A stretch of DNA of 64,000 nt from Vicia villosa (Eukaryota; Streptophyta; Magnoliopsida; Fabales; Fabaceae): NCBI RefSeq assembly GCF_029867415.1, contig NC_081186.1:16624930-16688929 (forward strand). Direction: 5' to 3'. Below, in pieces: positions 23,930-35,500 of the stretch (position 1 is its first letter; the number at the start of each line of letters is the position of its first letter). The position numbers and the translations under genes are program-made. The notes under the pieces are model-generated. The model did no database searches. It worked only from the letters and a program-made list of their open reading frames with translations, and was not told the origin of the DNA.

Positions 23930-25087
23930 TTAATCACTTTCATCCATGTGTTCTTCATCATCATCATCATCATGTTCATCTTCTTCTTCGCTTCCATCCT
24001 CTCCCTCATAATGAGCCAAGATACGCTTTTGAGTCCGTTGAATTTCCCGCATTTGTCTTCTCATAAGGTTATGCTCATAGTCATTCTCCCTCTTGTTGTT
24101 ATCAATAGATGTTTGAATAGAACAAAGCTTGGCAAACATCATATCCATTGTGTATCCACCTTCGGGACGTTGAGGATCTTGTGGCACGGCTGGCTCAAAA
24201 TCAACTTTGTAAACAAATCTACCTTCACGATCCATAACTATTCCGGTATTTTTAAGAGCGGTAGCGGTGGTGATAGCACACTCTTGTTCATCCATATTTT
24301 TCTTTGGTTCCCGTTGGAGGAGAACACCAGCATTCCGAACAATATGAGAAATGGCCCTTGCATAAGGTAAGCCTCCTTTAAGGGAAGCCATAAGCTGCAT
24401 GTGGCGCATAATTGAAAGTGCCCAATTGACTTCAATGCCACGTCTCAGAGCAAGCAGAACCATTAACTCGAACTCATTGACCCTGGAATGGTTAGAATTC
24501 TTCGGAAATAAAACATAAGCGATGATAAGATGGAGCATCCTATCACTTACCGATAAGCTAGAACCGAACATGTTAAATTTGGTAGCAAGTTGTTGGCGAA
24601 CTGTGTCGCGTTGAGTTGGTCGGCACATATCCACAAAAACATCCATCTTACTATATGGTTGCCAATCCTCCGGTATGTTACCTTGAAGGAGCACTAAGCC
24701 TTGAGATGGAATGCCTAACACTCTACCAAATTCTTCAACATCTAAGCATATGTCCTTATTTGAAACTTTTGACAGTAATGTGAAATCATCAAATTCATCG
24801 GTCACTATCTTAAGGTTATGATAAAATTCTCTAACCAAATCCGGGTAATAATCACCATGGTCAAGCACAAAATTAGCTACCCCTGCATTAGCTAGTCTAG
24901 CCGGAAAAGAGAAACTGTGAGTAGGGAAATCCGGGAGTTTACCGTATTTTGCTTGAAGGAGTTTCCGACTACGAATGTTGAAAGTGAGTCTCCGACTCTT
25001 AACAGTTGGTTGATGCTCTTGAGGATCTTCACTGGACTCTCCAATCTTATTCTTTCCTTTTGCACTTCTTGAGACTTTGGGTGCCAT
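23930..25087 (-). CDS. Third ORF of the Sirevirus: plant transposon-protein-domain protein
   Basis: 385 residues from an ATG in a strong plant context (AAAAATGGC). Residues 1-30 are basic and Ser/Lys rich. About 60-270 form a conserved globular region with FVLDHGDYYPDLVREFYHNL, typical of the family listed as 'putative plant transposon protein' (Pfam Transposase_32, from memory), which is common in plant repeats and of unknown function. The last 30 residues are strongly acidic (EEEDEHDDDDDEE). It occupies the place of the env-like ORF in SIRE1, but no signal peptide or transmembrane helix is evident. It is in a different frame from pol and about 600 nt downstream, so stop-codon readthrough, as described for SIRE1, cannot express it. 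A separate promoter appears to lie just upstream. Confidence 0.85.
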   Translation of the reverse strand: MAPKVSRSAKGKNKIGESSEDPQEHQPTVKSRRLTFNIRSRKLLQAKYGKLPDFPTHSFSFPARLANAGVANFVLDHGDYYPDLVREFYHNLKIVTDEFDDFTLLSKVSNKDICLDVEEFGRVLGIPSQGLVLLQGNIPEDWQPYSKMDVFVDMCRPTQRDTVRQQLATKFNMFGSSLSVSDRMLHLIIAYVLFPKNSNHSRVNEFELMVLLALRRGIEVNWALSIMRHMQLMASLKGGLPYARAISHIVRNAGVLLQREPKKNMDEQECAITTATALKNTGIVMDREGRFVYKVDFEPAVPQDPQRPEGGYTMDMMFAKLCSIQTSIDNNKRENDYEHNLMRRQMREIQRTQKRILAHYEGEDGSEEEDEHDDDDDEEHMDESD

Positions 25088-25090
25088 TTT

Positions 25091-25180
25091 TGAAAGTTAG
25101 GGTTTAGGTTGGGATTTTCGGATTTGGTGAATGGAGAAGGATTTGAGTGATATATGTGAAAGAGTGGAGGATTATATAGT
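25091..25180 (-). promoter_or_regulatory. Putative internal promoter and leader of the third ORF
   Basis: On the minus strand TATATAAT (25171-25178) lies 84 nt upstream of the ATG. It is followed by a CA/CT-rich leader and the telo-box-like AAACCCTAAC (25096-25105), a motif common in plant 5' leaders. This is the layout of a compact plant Pol II promoter. Activity is inferred. Confidence 0.5.
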
Positions 25181-25435
25181 GTTTAGAGGTAGTGGGTGTT
25201 TTAATTTTGATAGTTATGGTGAGATAGTGGAGCTTTGAATGAGGTTGATAATGGATGAGGAAGTTTGAAGAAGATGAAGATGAATGTTGAATGAAGATAA
25301 ATGTGAGTGAATGTGTGGTGTAAATGATATAATGTGAATTAAATAAGAATAAGAAGTAAAATAAAATAAGAAAATATATATAAAACAACTATTCACGTAC
25401 AGCCACAAAGAGAAAAAAAAAATGGAACAAGTACG

Positions 25436-25545
25436 TGGGAACCGGTTCGTCCCTACATGGGAACCGGTTCCTGAAGAACACAAAAACATTGCCTCTGGAA
25501 ATTACTATGGGGAACCGGTTCGTCCCACATGGGAACCGGTTCCTG
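25436..25545. promoter_or_regulatory. GGAACCGGTTCC modules between pol and the third ORF
   Basis: Perfect palindromes at 25460-25471 and 25532-25543, each paired with a GGGAACCGGTTCGTCCC half, form two modules. Read on the minus strand they match the plus-strand LTR modules, so they are the same element inverted. They lie about 280-370 bp upstream of the internal TATA box. Confidence 0.65.
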
Positions 25546-25694
25546 GACTGAAAAATTTCCAAAAACTTTAATTTTATGAAATATAAAGCACATATACCTC
25601 ATATAATTACCAAGTTATAATAAAAGAACATTTATAAAGCATTTTTTATTACCTAAAATATTAGACACATGTACCTTTGATGTATGAACAAATT

Positions 25695-28600
25695 TTAAAC
25701 ATCACCTTCATCTAAAATTCCAAGCTCTCGACGAATTTTGTAGAATGATTCTTTTGGGAGAGGCTTGGTGAAGATATCCGCAAGTTGATTATGAGTATCT
25801 ACAAAAGTGACTTCAACATCTCCTTTAAGCACATGATCGCGAAGAAAATGATGTCGAATGTCTATGTGTTTGGTTCTTGAATGCATGACCGGATTCTTTG
25901 TAATATTTATAGCACTTGTATTGTCGCATCGAAGAGGAATGCATCCGAGATCAAGTCCGTAGTCACGAAGTTGTTGCTTAAGCCAAAGAATTTGTGCACA
26001 ACAACTACCCGCTGCTATGTATTCTGCTTCGGCCGTACTAAGAGCAACACATGCTTGCTTTTTACAAGCCCATGATACTAATGCATTTCCAAGAATGTGA
26101 CAAGTGCCACTTGTGCTTTTACGATCAGTTTTACATCCTGCATAATCCGCGTCAGAATAACCAATTAAATTGCAAACACTACCTTTAGGATACCATAAGC
26201 CAACGTTGGTTGTTCCTTTGAGATACTTCATGATCCTTTTAACTGCCATAAGATGTGATTCCTTTGGATTTGCTTGAAAGCGAGCACAAAGACAAACACT
26301 AAACATTATGTCAGGACGGCTTGCCGTCAAATATAATAAAGAACCAATCATACCTCGATACTTAGTAATATCAATTGGAGTACCGGATTCATCTTGATCA
26401 ACATATGTACCGGAGCCCATTGGAGTATTCATTGCTTTACAATTATCCATATCAAACTTCTTCAGTAATTCTTTACAGTATTTGGATTGATTAATGAAGA
26501 TTCCATCCTTGAGTTGCTTAATTTGTAGTCCAAGAAAGTAATTCATCTTTCCCATCATAGACATCTCGAATTCTCCTTGCATCATCAATGAGAATTCCTC
26601 ACACATTTCTTTGTTAGTCGATCCAAAAATGATATCATCAACATAGACTTGAACCAATAAAGTGTTACTCTTGATTTTCTTAATGAACAAAGTTTTATCA
26701 ACCTTACCCTTTTCGAAACCCTTTTCACACAAAAAATTGCTAAGTCTATCATACCATGCTCTAGGTGCTTGCTTTAATCCATAAAGAGCCTTTCTCAACT
26801 TAAAGACATGTGAAGGATTCTTGAAGTCTTCAAATCCCGGGGGTTGTTTGACATAGACTTCTTCATTGATGTAGCCATTTAAGAATGCGCTCTTGACGTC
26901 CATTTGATAAAGCTGAAAATTTAATGAACATGCATAAGCAAGTAAAAGACGAATAGCTTCTAACCTTGCAACCGGAGCAAATGTTTCTTCAAAGTCGATT
27001 CCTTCTTCTTGATTGTAACCTTGGGCCACCAATCTTGCTTTGTTTCGAACAATTATACCATTCTCATCAAGTTTGTTTTTAAACACCCATCGAGTACCTA
27101 TGATGTGTTTGTTACATGGTCTAGGAACAAGTTCCCAAACTTGATTTCTCTCGAATTGATTTAATTCTTCTTGCATTGCATTTATCCATTGATCATCTCC
27201 TAAGGCTTCATCAACTTTGGAAGGTTCAATTTGAGAAACAAAAGCCATGTGTAAGCAAGCATCTTTGAGATTTAATCTTGTTGCAACTCCTTGACTAATA
27301 TCACCAATAACTTTATCAATAGGATGATCTCTATGGGTTCTCCATTCTTTTGGTAGATCATTGGTGTTTGATTCTTGTTGTACACTTTCTTGTTGAACAC
27401 TTTCTTGTTGTACTTCCGGTGCCTTCTCAATTATATCATTTGAAAGTTCTTCCGGTGCCTTCACAATTGTATTATTTGAAGGTTCTTCCGGGGGTAAATC
27501 TAAAGGATCATCATCATCACAAACAACTTCTTCCTCTTTGGAAGTGTTAGTCTCATCAAAAGATACATGCATGGATTCTTCAATAGTTAAAGTTCTTTTA
27601 TTATAAATTCTATATGCTTTACTAGAAAGAGAATAACCAAGAAATATACCTTCGTCCGATTTCTCATCAAACTTACCAAGATTGTCTTTGTCATTGTTTA
27701 GAACAAAGCACTTGCATCCAAAAATGTGAAAGTGAGCAATGTTTGGCTTTCTTCCTTTAAAGAGTTCATATGGAGTCTTCTTTAAGATAGGTCTAATAAT
27801 TACTCGATTTCCAACATAACATGCCGTACTAACCGCATCCGCCCAAAAATATTTAGGAAGATTTGCATCACTAAGCATTGTTCTTGCAAGTTCCACTAGA
27901 AACCTATTTTTCCTTTCAACTACTCCATTTTGTTGTGGAGTTCTTGGCGCTGAAAAATTGTGAGAGATACCATGTTCTTCACAAAATTCTTCAAATGATG
28001 CATTTTGAAACTCTCCACCATGATCACTTCTTATGGATACAATCTTTAATGATTTTTCATTTTGGATTTGTTTTGCATATTTCTTAAAGGCTCTAAAAGC
28101 ATCACTTTTCTGCACAAGAAACAAAGTCCAAGAATATCTAGAATAGTCATCAACAATAACTAAAGCGTATACATTACCTCCGAAGCTTCTTGTCCTTGAT
28201 GGACCAAATAGATCCATATGCAACAATTGTAGTGGTCTTGTTGTAGTCACCACATTTTTTGGTTTGAAAGATGATTTGGTTTGCTTTCCCTTTTGACATG
28301 CATCACATAATTTATCTTTGACAAACTTTATCTTAGGTAAGCCAATAACAAGATCATGTTTGGTTAACTTATTTAAATGATCCATATGAATATGGGCTGC
28401 TCTTTTATGCCATAACCATGATTCATTATTGTTTACAAAAAGACATTTTACTTTCAAAGATAAATCATTTAAAGAAATCATAAAAATGTTATTAATTCTT
28501 GTACCTTTGAGTTTTACCTCATTGGTGACTTCATCGATGATCAAGCATTCTTCCTTAGTGAATTTGATCTTGAAGCCTTTGTCACAAAGTTGGCTAATGC

Positions 28601-28823
28601 TTAGAAGATTATGCTTTAGTCCTTCAACATAAAGAACATCTTCAATGGATGTGAAAGGTGGTGCACCAACTTTGCCTTTGCCAAGAATTCTTCCCTTATT
28701 GTTGTCTCCATAAGTGACAAAACCCTTGGCCTTTAACCTTAGATCTGAAAATTGGTTTAGGTCACCCGTCATATGCTTTGAACAACCACTATCTAGATAC
28801 CATAGGTTTGAAGTGGTCTTCAA
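25695..28823 (-). CDS. pol: Sirevirus pol: protease, integrase, reverse transcriptase, RNase H
   Basis: The open frame covers 1042 residues counted from a TTG; the frame opens just after a TAG at 28830-28832, so there is no conventional start. Copia order is intact: aspartic protease [10 protein letters not shown] (D11); integrase zinc-binding region near 138-176 and catalytic D204, D267, E303 (D-35-E spacing); linker with a VQQES triplet repeat (471-485); RT with [10 protein letters not shown] (D642) and YVDD (727-730); RNase H with D891, E932, D967; C-terminal ADIFTKPL. No internal stop or missing catalytic residue is seen, so the enzyme set looks functional. It copies the genomic RNA in virus-like particles and integrates the cDNA. 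It shares gag's frame but is separated from it by two stops. Confidence 0.96.
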   Translation of the reverse strand: MKTTSNLWYLDSGCSKHMTGDLNQFSDLRLKAKGFVTYGDNNKGRILGKGKVGAPPFTSIEDVLYVEGLKHNLLSISQLCDKGFKIKFTKEECLIIDEVTNEVKLKGTRINNIFMISLNDLSLKVKCLFVNNNESWLWHKRAAHIHMDHLNKLTKHDLVIGLPKIKFVKDKLCDACQKGKQTKSSFKPKNVVTTTRPLQLLHMDLFGPSRTRSFGGNVYALVIVDDYSRYSWTLFLVQKSDAFRAFKKYAKQIQNEKSLKIVSIRSDHGGEFQNASFEEFCEEHGISHNFSAPRTPQQNGVVERKNRFLVELARTMLSDANLPKYFWADAVSTACYVGNRVIIRPILKKTPYELFKGRKPNIAHFHIFGCKCFVLNNDKDNLGKFDEKSDEGIFLGYSLSSKAYRIYNKRTLTIEESMHVSFDETNTSKEEEVVCDDDDPLDLPPEEPSNNTIVKAPEELSNDIIEKAPEVQQESVQQESVQQESNTNDLPKEWRTHRDHPIDKVIGDISQGVATRLNLKDACLHMAFVSQIEPSKVDEALGDDQWINAMQEELNQFERNQVWELVPRPCNKHIIGTRWVFKNKLDENGIIVRNKARLVAQGYNQEEGIDFEETFAPVARLEAIRLLLAYACSLNFQLYQMDVKSAFLNGYINEEVYVKQPPGFEDFKNPSHVFKLRKALYGLKQAPRAWYDRLSNFLCEKGFEKGKVDKTLFIKKIKSNTLLVQVYVDDIIFGSTNKEMCEEFSLMMQGEFEMSMMGKMNYFLGLQIKQLKDGIFINQSKYCKELLKKFDMDNCKAMNTPMGSGTYVDQDESGTPIDITKYRGMIGSLLYLTASRPDIMFSVCLCARFQANPKESHLMAVKRIMKYLKGTTNVGLWYPKGSVCNLIGYSDADYAGCKTDRKSTSGTCHILGNALVSWACKKQACVALSTAEAEYIAAGSCCAQILWLKQQLRDYGLDLGCIPLRCDNTSAINITKNPVMHSRTKHIDIRHHFLRDHVLKGDVEVTFVDTHNQLADIFTKPLPKESFYKIRRELGILDEGDV

Positions 28824-28829
28824 GCAAAC

Positions 28830-28862
28830 CTACAAAACAAATTAAGTTTTGTTAGGTACCCA
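28830..28862 (-). other. gag/pol junction: two in-frame stops plus splice-acceptor-like signal
   Basis: gag ends with TAA (28842-28844). The same frame meets TAG at 28830-28832, then stays open through pol. In sense the segment has CTAAC (branch-point-like), then a T-rich tract TTTGTTTTGTAG ending with the TAG, which together form a good 3' splice acceptor. A GT 30 nt upstream is too close for a plant intron; a more distant donor would be needed. Confidence 0.55.
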
Positions 28863-30605
28863 AACGGCTTTGGGTCCATCATAGTTAGTTCCTTTCTTCA
28901 CCCATACATAATGTCCACTAGGAACACTAAAGTTCCTTACATAACACGCATTGGGTGTGTGACCAATAATACCACAATAAAAACAAGTAGGTTCAAAGTT
29001 ACTTCTATATCTAGGAGGATAAGATTTCTTCTTAATAAAGTTCTTCCTTTTAGGATAATGTTGCATTACTTTAGGCTTGATCACTTTCTCTTGAATTGGT
29101 TGGTTACTAGCTTTGACAAAGATAGTCTTGTTGGATGTTGGTTTATCAAATTTAGAGAAACCAAGTCCGGTCTTATCATTGGAGTATCTTTGTGTGCTAA
29201 GAACATTTTCCAATCCAATTTGCCCTTTTTCATATCTTTCTAAAACACGTTTTAATTGGACAATTTGGAAGGAAAGTGATTCACAATTCTTGCATGCAAC
29301 ATTATCTTCTTGAACACTAATCATTTTTTCTTTGTCATTTTTATGTTCTTCTTCAATTATCTTAACTTTCTCTTCTAAAGATGATATTATCTTCTTTTGA
29401 GATGAGATAGTTTTATAGAGAATTTTACACTCATTTAACAATTCATTTATTGCACCTTGTGCACCATTATTAAAAAGAGAATCATCGTAACTAACCTCGC
29501 CTTCTTCATCATCGGAGTGGTGTGATGCCATCAATGCTAGATTTGCACTTTCGTCACTATCGGAGTCCGATGAAGAACTTACTTCATTATCTTCCCATGC
29601 TATGTAGGCCCTTTTCTTTTTGAATTCATTCTTGCCTTTGAAACCATTCTTCTTAGAAAGTTTTGGACATTCCGGCTTTATGTGTCCTTGTTTCCCACAT
29701 TCATAGCATGTTACTTCTTGTGATGAAGTGGATGCTTCTTTATCTTTATGCTTTGAGAATTTCTTCCTTTTGACAAAGTTAGCATTATCAATATTATTTT
29801 TATTACCAAAAAATTTGCCTAACCTTTTTACAAGAAGCATGAAGTTTTCATCTTCATCCGATGTATCTTTCATTTTGCTTTCCTTTGAATCTACCTTTAA
29901 TGCAATGCCTTTGGATTTCTTCTCTAAGTTTTCATGCTTTTCTAATCTTCCAAGTTCCGTCTCATATTCTTGAAGTTTACCGAACAATGTTGCGGAAGTC
30001 ATTCTAGATAGATTCTTTTTCTCGGATATCGCTGTTACTTTCGGTTGCCATTCTCTAGTTAAGGATCTGAGCACTTTAAGATTAAGTTCTTCGGTAGTAA
30101 GAGTCTTACCAAGTGCCTTCAAGTGATTTGTCAAATGTACGAATCGTTTTTGCAAATCGAGAATAGTTTCTCCGGGCTTCATTCTAAACAGTTCGTACTC
30201 TTGACTTAAAGTATTCAACCTTGATCTTTTAACTTCAGCGGTACCTTCATGAGTTTCTACAAGAGTATCCCAAATTTCCTTTGATGTTGTACATGTTGAT
30301 ATTCGGAAGAATTCATCCATACTAAGAGCACCATGAAGGAGACTGATCGCCTTTTTGTCAGCAAGAACCCTTTTTCTATCATTATCATCCCACGACGCTT
30401 TAGGTTTCTCCGATCCAACACCATTAACGACCGTTGTAGGAACATGAGGACCTTGTAGGACAGCCTCCCAAACTTCTTCTCCTTGTGCTTCTAGATGAGC
30501 CTTCATTTGGATTTTCCAAAAGTCAAAATATTCACCACAAAACAATGGAGGCTTGTTGTTAGAACCACCATCTTTGAAAACCGGTCTTTGATTTGCGGAA
30601 GCCAT
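28842..30605 (-). CDS. gag: Sirevirus gag (capsid/nucleocapsid)
   Basis: 587 residues from an ATG about 35 nt after the PBS. Residues ~60-200 resemble the copia-type gag (UBN2) domain, with WDTLVETHEGT and the following alpha-helical region. A CCHC zinc knuckle CYECGKQGHIKPEC lies at 300-313 and a second, CFYCGIIGHTPNAC, at about 541-554. A predicted coiled-coil-rich segment (about 385-465) lies between them. The long spacer and second knuckle are typical of Sireviruses. The protein assembles virus-like particles and binds RNA. The frame is intact. Confidence 0.95.
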   Translation of the reverse strand: MASANQRPVFKDGGSNNKPPLFCGEYFDFWKIQMKAHLEAQGEEVWEAVLQGPHVPTTVVNGVGSEKPKASWDDNDRKRVLADKKAISLLHGALSMDEFFRISTCTTSKEIWDTLVETHEGTAEVKRSRLNTLSQEYELFRMKPGETILDLQKRFVHLTNHLKALGKTLTTEELNLKVLRSLTREWQPKVTAISEKKNLSRMTSATLFGKLQEYETELGRLEKHENLEKKSKGIALKVDSKESKMKDTSDEDENFMLLVKRLGKFFGNKNNIDNANFVKRKKFSKHKDKEASTSSQEVTCYECGKQGHIKPECPKLSKKNGFKGKNEFKKKRAYIAWEDNEVSSSSDSDSDESANLALMASHHSDDEEGEVSYDDSLFNNGAQGAINELLNECKILYKTISSQKKIISSLEEKVKIIEEEHKNDKEKMISVQEDNVACKNCESLSFQIVQLKRVLERYEKGQIGLENVLSTQRYSNDKTGLGFSKFDKPTSNKTIFVKASNQPIQEKVIKPKVMQHYPKRKNFIKKKSYPPRYRSNFEPTCFYCGIIGHTPNACYVRNFSVPSGHYVWVKKGTNYDGPKAVWVPNKT

Positions 30606-30638
30606 TCTGGATCTTTAGGAACAAGTTACCTATAACTT

Positions 30639-30650
30639 GCTCTGATGCCA
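30639..30650 (-). other. Primer binding site of the Sirevirus (initiator Met-tRNA type)
   Basis: TGGCATCAGAGC on the minus strand, two bases inside the 5' LTR. It differs at one base from the usual plant copia PBS TGGTATCAGAGC. Confidence 0.9.
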
Positions 30651-30652
30651 AA

Positions 30653-31943
30653 TGTAAGTATACGAGTGTACCTAAGAGGGGGGGTGAATTAGGTTTTCAA
30701 AAATTTAATCGGTTTTATGAGAATATTTCTAATACTTTTTGGTTAAGTGTTTGAAGGTTTTTGTAAGGTTCTTTTCTTTTCTTTGGTAATGGTGATAAAA
30801 GCTATAAAGTGCCGAAAAGTAAGGAACGCAACGATATATACTGGTTCCCCTCACAATCCGAGAGTACTCCAGTCCCCTTTCAAACACGAAAGAGATTTCA
30901 CTATAGTTAGAAATATTGTACAATCCTATGTCAACTATCTAACTTATAGGGTGATCAAAGGTTCTTAACACCTTTAAGATCAAATCAATACTAATGTGAA
31001 TGAAGAACAATCCTCTTCAAACACAACACTTACTTCCAACAATCCTGGATAGTAAGGAGATAATACTTTTGAATTTATACAAGAGATTTAGATGAAATTT
31101 GTATAGCACTATCAATCTTGGATTGATCTTCTTCTTCAAATAAACAATTCTCAAACTGAATATAAGTGTTCACAATAATGTATGCATGAAACTTTGAATG
31201 AATTCTCTATGAAAATGTGTGTAGAAAGTTTCATATAAAAAATTCTGGTTTGTGGACACTTGGAAATAATGAAATTTATGATTATGAATTGTTAATGAAG
31301 AAGGTGATTTTTGAATATGAAAGATGTGTAATATATAGTGTGTAAAACACCTCTTCAAAAGGTTATTATTCCATGAAACAATGCAATGTTTAAAAGATAT
31401 AAAGACAATTTCGTTTGAGTGTAAAATGCAATGGAAAAACACACTGGTTCAGTAGGAACCGGTTCCTGCATAGGACAACCCGGTTCCTGCTGAACGTTAC
31501 AGCAGAAATATTCAAATTTTGAACGTGGGAACCGGTTCCTGCATAGGGACAACCCGGTTCCCCATAGTAAACCACAGATTGCTGAAATTTGAGAATGCTG
31601 GGAACCGGTTCCCCCATAGGGACAACCCGGTTCCTAAAACCTTTATTTTGAATTTTAACTATGAAAAAGGTTTTAAATGAACTCTTTGATATATGAGACT
31701 TGTTCATGATTATGATATGCATGAGAGTATATTTTGTGAACAATTATATGTCAAAGTGAGTATTGTTTATACCTTTGCCATTTATTGCTTGATTCTTGAA
31801 TCTTTATTATTTCTTCAAGACTTTGAAATTGTGTGTTCTTTGCTTTAAGACTTGAGATTCTTTTTGCACATCCTTTATGAAAGCTTGATGTCCATATTGT
31901 CTTCATCAAAACAAACTATGCTTGGGATGCTTTTGCAACTACA
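30653..31943 (-). repeat. Sirevirus 5' LTR
   Basis: 1291 bp, apparently identical to 22162-23452, with TATA box at 31330-31337 and the same three palindrome modules. Outer flank GAATA is the target duplication. Confidence 0.95.
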
Positions 31944-31948
31944 GAATA

Positions 31949-32558
31949 GAACACAGATTACCACCCGAACAAGAACCATAGTACCCCACGAACAGGAACC
32001 AATAGTAACCCACGAACAAGAACAGCGGTAACCCACGAACGAGAACAGCGGTAACCCACGAACGAGAACAGCGGTAACCCACGAACAAGAACAACGGTCA
32101 CCAACAATGTACCTGTTATATAATCATTGATTCCCGCCCCACTCACGGGTAAAATCTAGGCCAAGGTAAGGTCATGAAACGCAGTATACGGTCCGCCCGA
32201 AGGTAAGCATCATCACAGCGCGTAAGCGGGTGACGATAATACCTCCGTTTGAAACCACTACTCTGCTCGTGTTCACATAATCCATCCCGAGACGTACACC
32301 TCGAGACAAACCATGCTCCCACTCTATCCTAGGGTTCCTATGGTTCACACATAGCCTGGGTATTGGGCCTTTTACCTCTTGAAACACCCACCCAACAGAC
32401 AGAGATCCAGCCAGTCCAGAATATGATGCAGAAAAGTAAAAGCGCACATAGAATGCAATGCAAACAGGTAAATATGCAAAGCAATAAAAACACCCAATGA
32501 TAAACACACAAGCGCTAGGATCGACCCGCTGAGTCCGGACCAGCAACAGGTCGAGACG
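31949..32558 (-). other. 5' untranslated region of element 1, with 23-bp minisatellite
   Basis: Four exact-period units starting at 32005, 32028, 32051 and 32074 contain GTAACCCACGAAC; degenerate copies extend from 31981 to about 32098. The rest aligns in blocks with 60900-61440 of element 2 (CTGGGTATTGGGCCTTTTAC, CACTCTATCCTAGG), so both elements share a leader. No ORF of note. Confidence 0.75.
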
Positions 32559-32576
32559 TCCCCAGCAGAGTCGCCA
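32559..32576 (-). other. Primer binding site of element 1 (Arg-tRNA type)
   Basis: TGGCGACTCTGCTGGGGA on the minus strand, two bases inside the 5' LTR. It resembles the complement of a plant tRNA-Arg 3' end, the primer reported for Ogre. The identical site occurs in element 2. Confidence 0.85.
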
Positions 32577-32578
32577 GC

Positions 32579-35500
32579 TGTCGCTACCCCGCGAAAATTA
32601 ACAGAGTCGCCACTAACATATTTATCCTGAAAAGGAAGGGAATGCCAGCAAACCACAAAAACAAAACAACGGTCTCACGACCAGAGAAAAAGGGTAAGGG
32701 AGTCGGTTACGCGAGGGGAAGGTATTAGCACCCCTCGCGCCCATCGTACTCGATGGTATCCACGCCTGTGTCTAAATCTATGGGTGTGTAACAAATCTAC
32801 GCTAATCTGGACTAAAATGAATGCAGAATGTAGGGAAAAGAAAGGATTGTGCTCGCACGGGCCCTACCCCGCTGCCTACGTATCTGTTTTGCAGAATCAG
32901 AGCTACCATAGCTCGGCTAACTAATTTTGTTTGTTTTGTGTTTTTTAGGTAAACGAGTTACATTCACACTCCGCTGCTCGACCTTTGGAGACTTATGCTG
33001 GGAATGGAGCGGAAATAACAAGCTCTTAAGAAAAGAAAATCAAAGAGTGTGGTTTGTGTTTTAAAGAATGCATGAGGAAAACCTAAGCTAAGGGGGAAAG
33101 CTTGCTACCTAATGTTATCATACAAAGGGTACAAGTTTAAGCTAAGCTATCAACCTACGTGGGAAAAGGGGAAGCACACAATAATATCACACAAACGAGC
33201 ATCCGCTCGTAAAGCAAACAAAACCAACGGTACTGACCGAATGGTAGAAAAGCGGTCCCGCCATAGCCAAGGGGAGCAGCTCAACCCAAGTCAACCAAGC
33301 ATTAGACCTCGCGAAAATGATCGGGCCATAGACAAGAGGGAGGACCCCTCTCAGCAACCAAGCCGTCACGGATCGTAAAGGAAAATGGTGCGTGCGTACA
33401 CCGAGCATCAACGTCGAGCGACGCGAGCTATAGGAAAGACGGGGGTCCGATTGCATGAACCATTTACCTGACATACTCGATAACAAGATCTTTTGCACGT
33501 TCGGAAGCAAACAACGCGAGGCGTGCGCCTACCAAACAGACTCGATGAGACTAGGCGGGGGTTGATTACGAACCCTTGACCGCATGCCTTCCATGAGGAC
33601 TTAACGGAGTGCCATATAGGACTTATTACACCGTGACTCCCTGCCGCAAAGCACAAATATAAACACACCAACAAAAACAGAGCCTCTTTCGAAGACTTGG
33701 CCAGATGCATGTCTAAGTCCTACTTCTCATGTTATTGGATGATGCGGGAAAGCGATAAAGTGCGAGAGAAATAAAATGAAACGAAATCAATACCAAACGG
33801 ATGATGATCCGTAAACTAAAGCGAAGAGAGCGAGTAAACTAGGATCCCACGAGCGAGCTAGCAAAAGCAACAGCAAACATGTCAGCACTCCGATTAGAAT
33901 CCGCATAAGCAATCAAGAGTCGGCGCGATGAAAGTAAATCACGCGCCAACGTGTGCATCGGGCACAACGAATACCATACACCTGCAAGGGAAACAGAAAT
34001 CCGGACAAGCAAGTATAATGATAAAGGATGCGTGTAGAAACGCGAATCAGAGAGAGGATAAATGTCGTGTCCCGCAAATAAAGCGGAACACGAGAGCGGG
34101 CATCGACCAGAGCCTCCATGTTGCCTTGCATACTAGCACACACGTTAGAGATAACAAAGCACCGCAATCGGAATTGCGTTATTGAATTATAAGCTGAACC
34201 GGAAACGGATAACGGAATAGAAAGTGAAAACATAACAAAAGCAAACAAGAAGAAACGTGGGATAGCATTCAAAAGCAAATCAAATATGTACACTAAAACT
34301 ACGGAAGCCAACACAAGTATTTACATGCACAACGGTACACCGAAACGGCGAAACCGGGTAAAAACAGTGAAAACTAAACTCGTCAGAATTAAGCCAAAAT
34401 TTTATTGCAAGGTTAAAACATGCTAAAGAAGTCAAATATGCAATTAGAATTTACAAAATCGTCCGGAAGCACGACTTTCGGAACAGGGGCAGTAGCGAAA
34501 ACGGTAAAAAAAGTTGGCCGAAACTGAAAATAAACTGTACAAACAGCTCCGAAAATATTATTACGTATGAAAAACATTAATCACATGCTCAAAAACTCTT
34601 CCTAAATCAAAAGTTATGACCAATTTGGTAAAGCCGACATACCGCGCGTGTAAGCTCAAAACAAGTAGAAATGCACCAAACAAGTGAAACAGAAAAATTT
34701 CAGCACCTCTAACACATCTATTAGCACTTAATCAAACCATATAAACACTTGAAATCAACCAACAACCAAACATATCAATTTTCATGTCAAAAGTGCAACA
34801 AAAGGACCAATTTTCATGAGTTAAAAGGATGGAAACATAGTGCAATGGAGCCATGGAAAATTCTGCATAATAGTGATAATAAAACAGTCCCCAAAGCACC
34901 TTGAAATCACATTTAAACATCACACAAAAAACTAGAACTCAAACACACTTTGTTTATATATATTTCTCAAACATTTTTGTGAAGTAAAACTCAAGTACTA
35001 GCATGCTTTAATCACCACATTTATTCATCATTACCAAACAACCAAAACTTCCAACAATTAGTACCAAACATGTCAAGCATTATTCATCAACCAGCCAATC
35101 TAATACTCGATAATCCGCACGAACATGAATCAGACAAACTTCCAGCACTTCATTCCTTTAAAACACACTATTTTCCAACCAATTTTCATGCTAAAACTTC
35201 ATCAATTAATAGTCGAAATTTTCAGCACTTAAGCACTTATGTCAACATGTTTTTTATGCATTTTCAAAGCACCAAGGCAACATCAAAACATCATTGAATT
35301 TCCAGCAACAATGCGTCATCAAAATAGTACCAAAAGTCAATAGATCAACACAAAATTCCAGCATTAATTCACTTGTGTTACCATGCTTTCTTATGCACTT
35401 TAAGATTCCAAATCAACATTCAAACTCACATAAAATTTCCAGCACCTTATATTAGTTCAAATTAGCAACAAGAGGCAACAATGTCCTTATCGATTAACAA

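Larger units (their letters stand above)
22162..31943 (-). mobile_element. Full-length Sirevirus-type Ty1/copia retrotransposon (SIRE/Maximus-like)
   Basis: A 9782-bp element with two 1291-bp LTRs, TG/CA ends and a perfect 5-bp target duplication GAATA (22157-22161 and 31944-31948). Sense is the minus strand: 5' LTR 30653-31943, Met-tRNA-type PBS, gag, pol, a third ORF, repeated polypurine tracts, 3' LTR 22162-23452. The open frames read through the two LTRs are identical, so the LTRs look identical and insertion must be very recent. All enzyme motifs are intact. It lies in the 5' untranslated part of element 1. Sirevirus assignment rests on two gag zinc knuckles, the extra ORF after pol and the AGGGGGAG array. 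Confidence 0.95.

Noticed and set aside
28831..28860. A 30-nt GT...AG intron removing both stops between gag and pol
   Set aside because: Its length is a multiple of three and the acceptor looks good, but 30 nt is below the usual minimum plant intron length.
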